A DNA stretch of 64,000 bases, taken from Streptomyces sp. MMBL 11-1 (GTDB lineage: Bacteria; Actinomycetota; Actinomycetes; Streptomycetales; Streptomycetaceae). Where the stretch lies: assembly GCF_028622875.1 (NCBI RefSeq), contig NZ_CP117709.1, positions 3,100,001 to 3,164,000 of the forward strand, read 5' to 3'. Below, piece by piece: positions 63,947 to 64,000 of the stretch (position 1 is its first letter; every line of letters starts with the position of its first letter). The translations under genes and the position numbers were made by a program. The notes under the pieces were generated by a model. That model had not been told where the DNA came from and searched no databases. It was given only the letters and a program-made list of their open reading frames with translations.

Positions 63947-64000
63947 ATGGACGCGATCCGCAACACCGTCCTTGAGGCGTGGATGATCGAGCACGGATAC
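63947..64000 (+). CDS. Start of an unidentified gene (truncated by window end)
   Basis: First 18 codons, MDAIRNTVLEAWMIEHGY, of a gene that runs out of the window. The opening looks like the helix before an XRE-type helix-turn-helix, but too little is present to be sure. TACCGT sits six bases before the ATG, suggesting a leaderless start. Confidence 0.5.
   Translation, partial: MDAIRNTVLEAWMIEHGY

Overview
The window is chromosomal DNA of a Streptomyces (high-GC actinomycete). GC is very high, third codon positions are almost always G or C, GTG starts are common, and the content fits: FbiC (F420 synthesis), the futalosine menaquinone pathway, system II cytochrome c maturation, WXG-type proteins, many TetR regulators and a class I lanthipeptide cluster. 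No rRNA, tRNA, CRISPR array, insertion sequence or phage block was seen. About twelve genes carry a -10-like TAnnnT box six or seven bases before the start codon with no ribosome binding site, which suggests leaderless transcripts.

Left part (1-14.2 kb): a minus-strand trio of unfamiliar composition (CorA-like membrane protein, DUF4145/HEPN-like protein fused to a substrate-binding-like domain, PfkB sugar/nucleoside kinase cut by the window edge); a small P-loop kinase; a STAND-type ATPase with TPR repeats; a TetR regulator with a divergent partner and a palindromic operator between them; a secreted NPP1 (necrosis-inducing-like) protein; a WXG-like secreted-protein locus ending in two recently duplicated lipoprotein genes; and a methyltransferase.

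Middle (14.2-38 kb): fbiC, a HAD phosphatase, a class B penicillin-binding protein, an F420-dependent oxidoreductase whose 3' end has expanded into a 22-bp tandem repeat, a siderophore-interacting protein under an iron box, an amino-acid permease, small conserved proteins, and a glycoside hydrolase 43 gene broken by a frameshift. Then comes a lipid cluster (acyl-CoA ligase, thiolase, FabG4-like reductase, MaoC dehydratase, TetR) resembling the mycobacterial fadA2-fabG4-htdX locus, an esterase-like hydrolase and a dicarboxylate symporter.

Respiration block (38-54 kb): MqnE, an Lrp/AsnC regulator, UbiX-, UbiA- and UbiD-type enzymes for late menaquinone steps, a rhomboid protease, then CcsB-ResB-CcdA-ResA for cytochrome c maturation, a deacetylase-like lipoprotein, a phosphoglycerate-mutase-like protein and HemL for haem. 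Quinone, cytochrome and haem supply are thus side by side.

Right end (54-64 kb): a class I lanthipeptide operon of the FxLD family: a 59-aa precursor, full-length LanB dehydratase, LanC cyclase, and an FxLD-type methyltransferase that fuses a SpaB_C-like domain to a protein-isoaspartate methyltransferase. A strong hairpin ends the operon. Around it lie a 372-aa unknown protein, a Cys-rich small protein, an HATPase anti-sigma-like kinase, and the start of a further gene running off the window.
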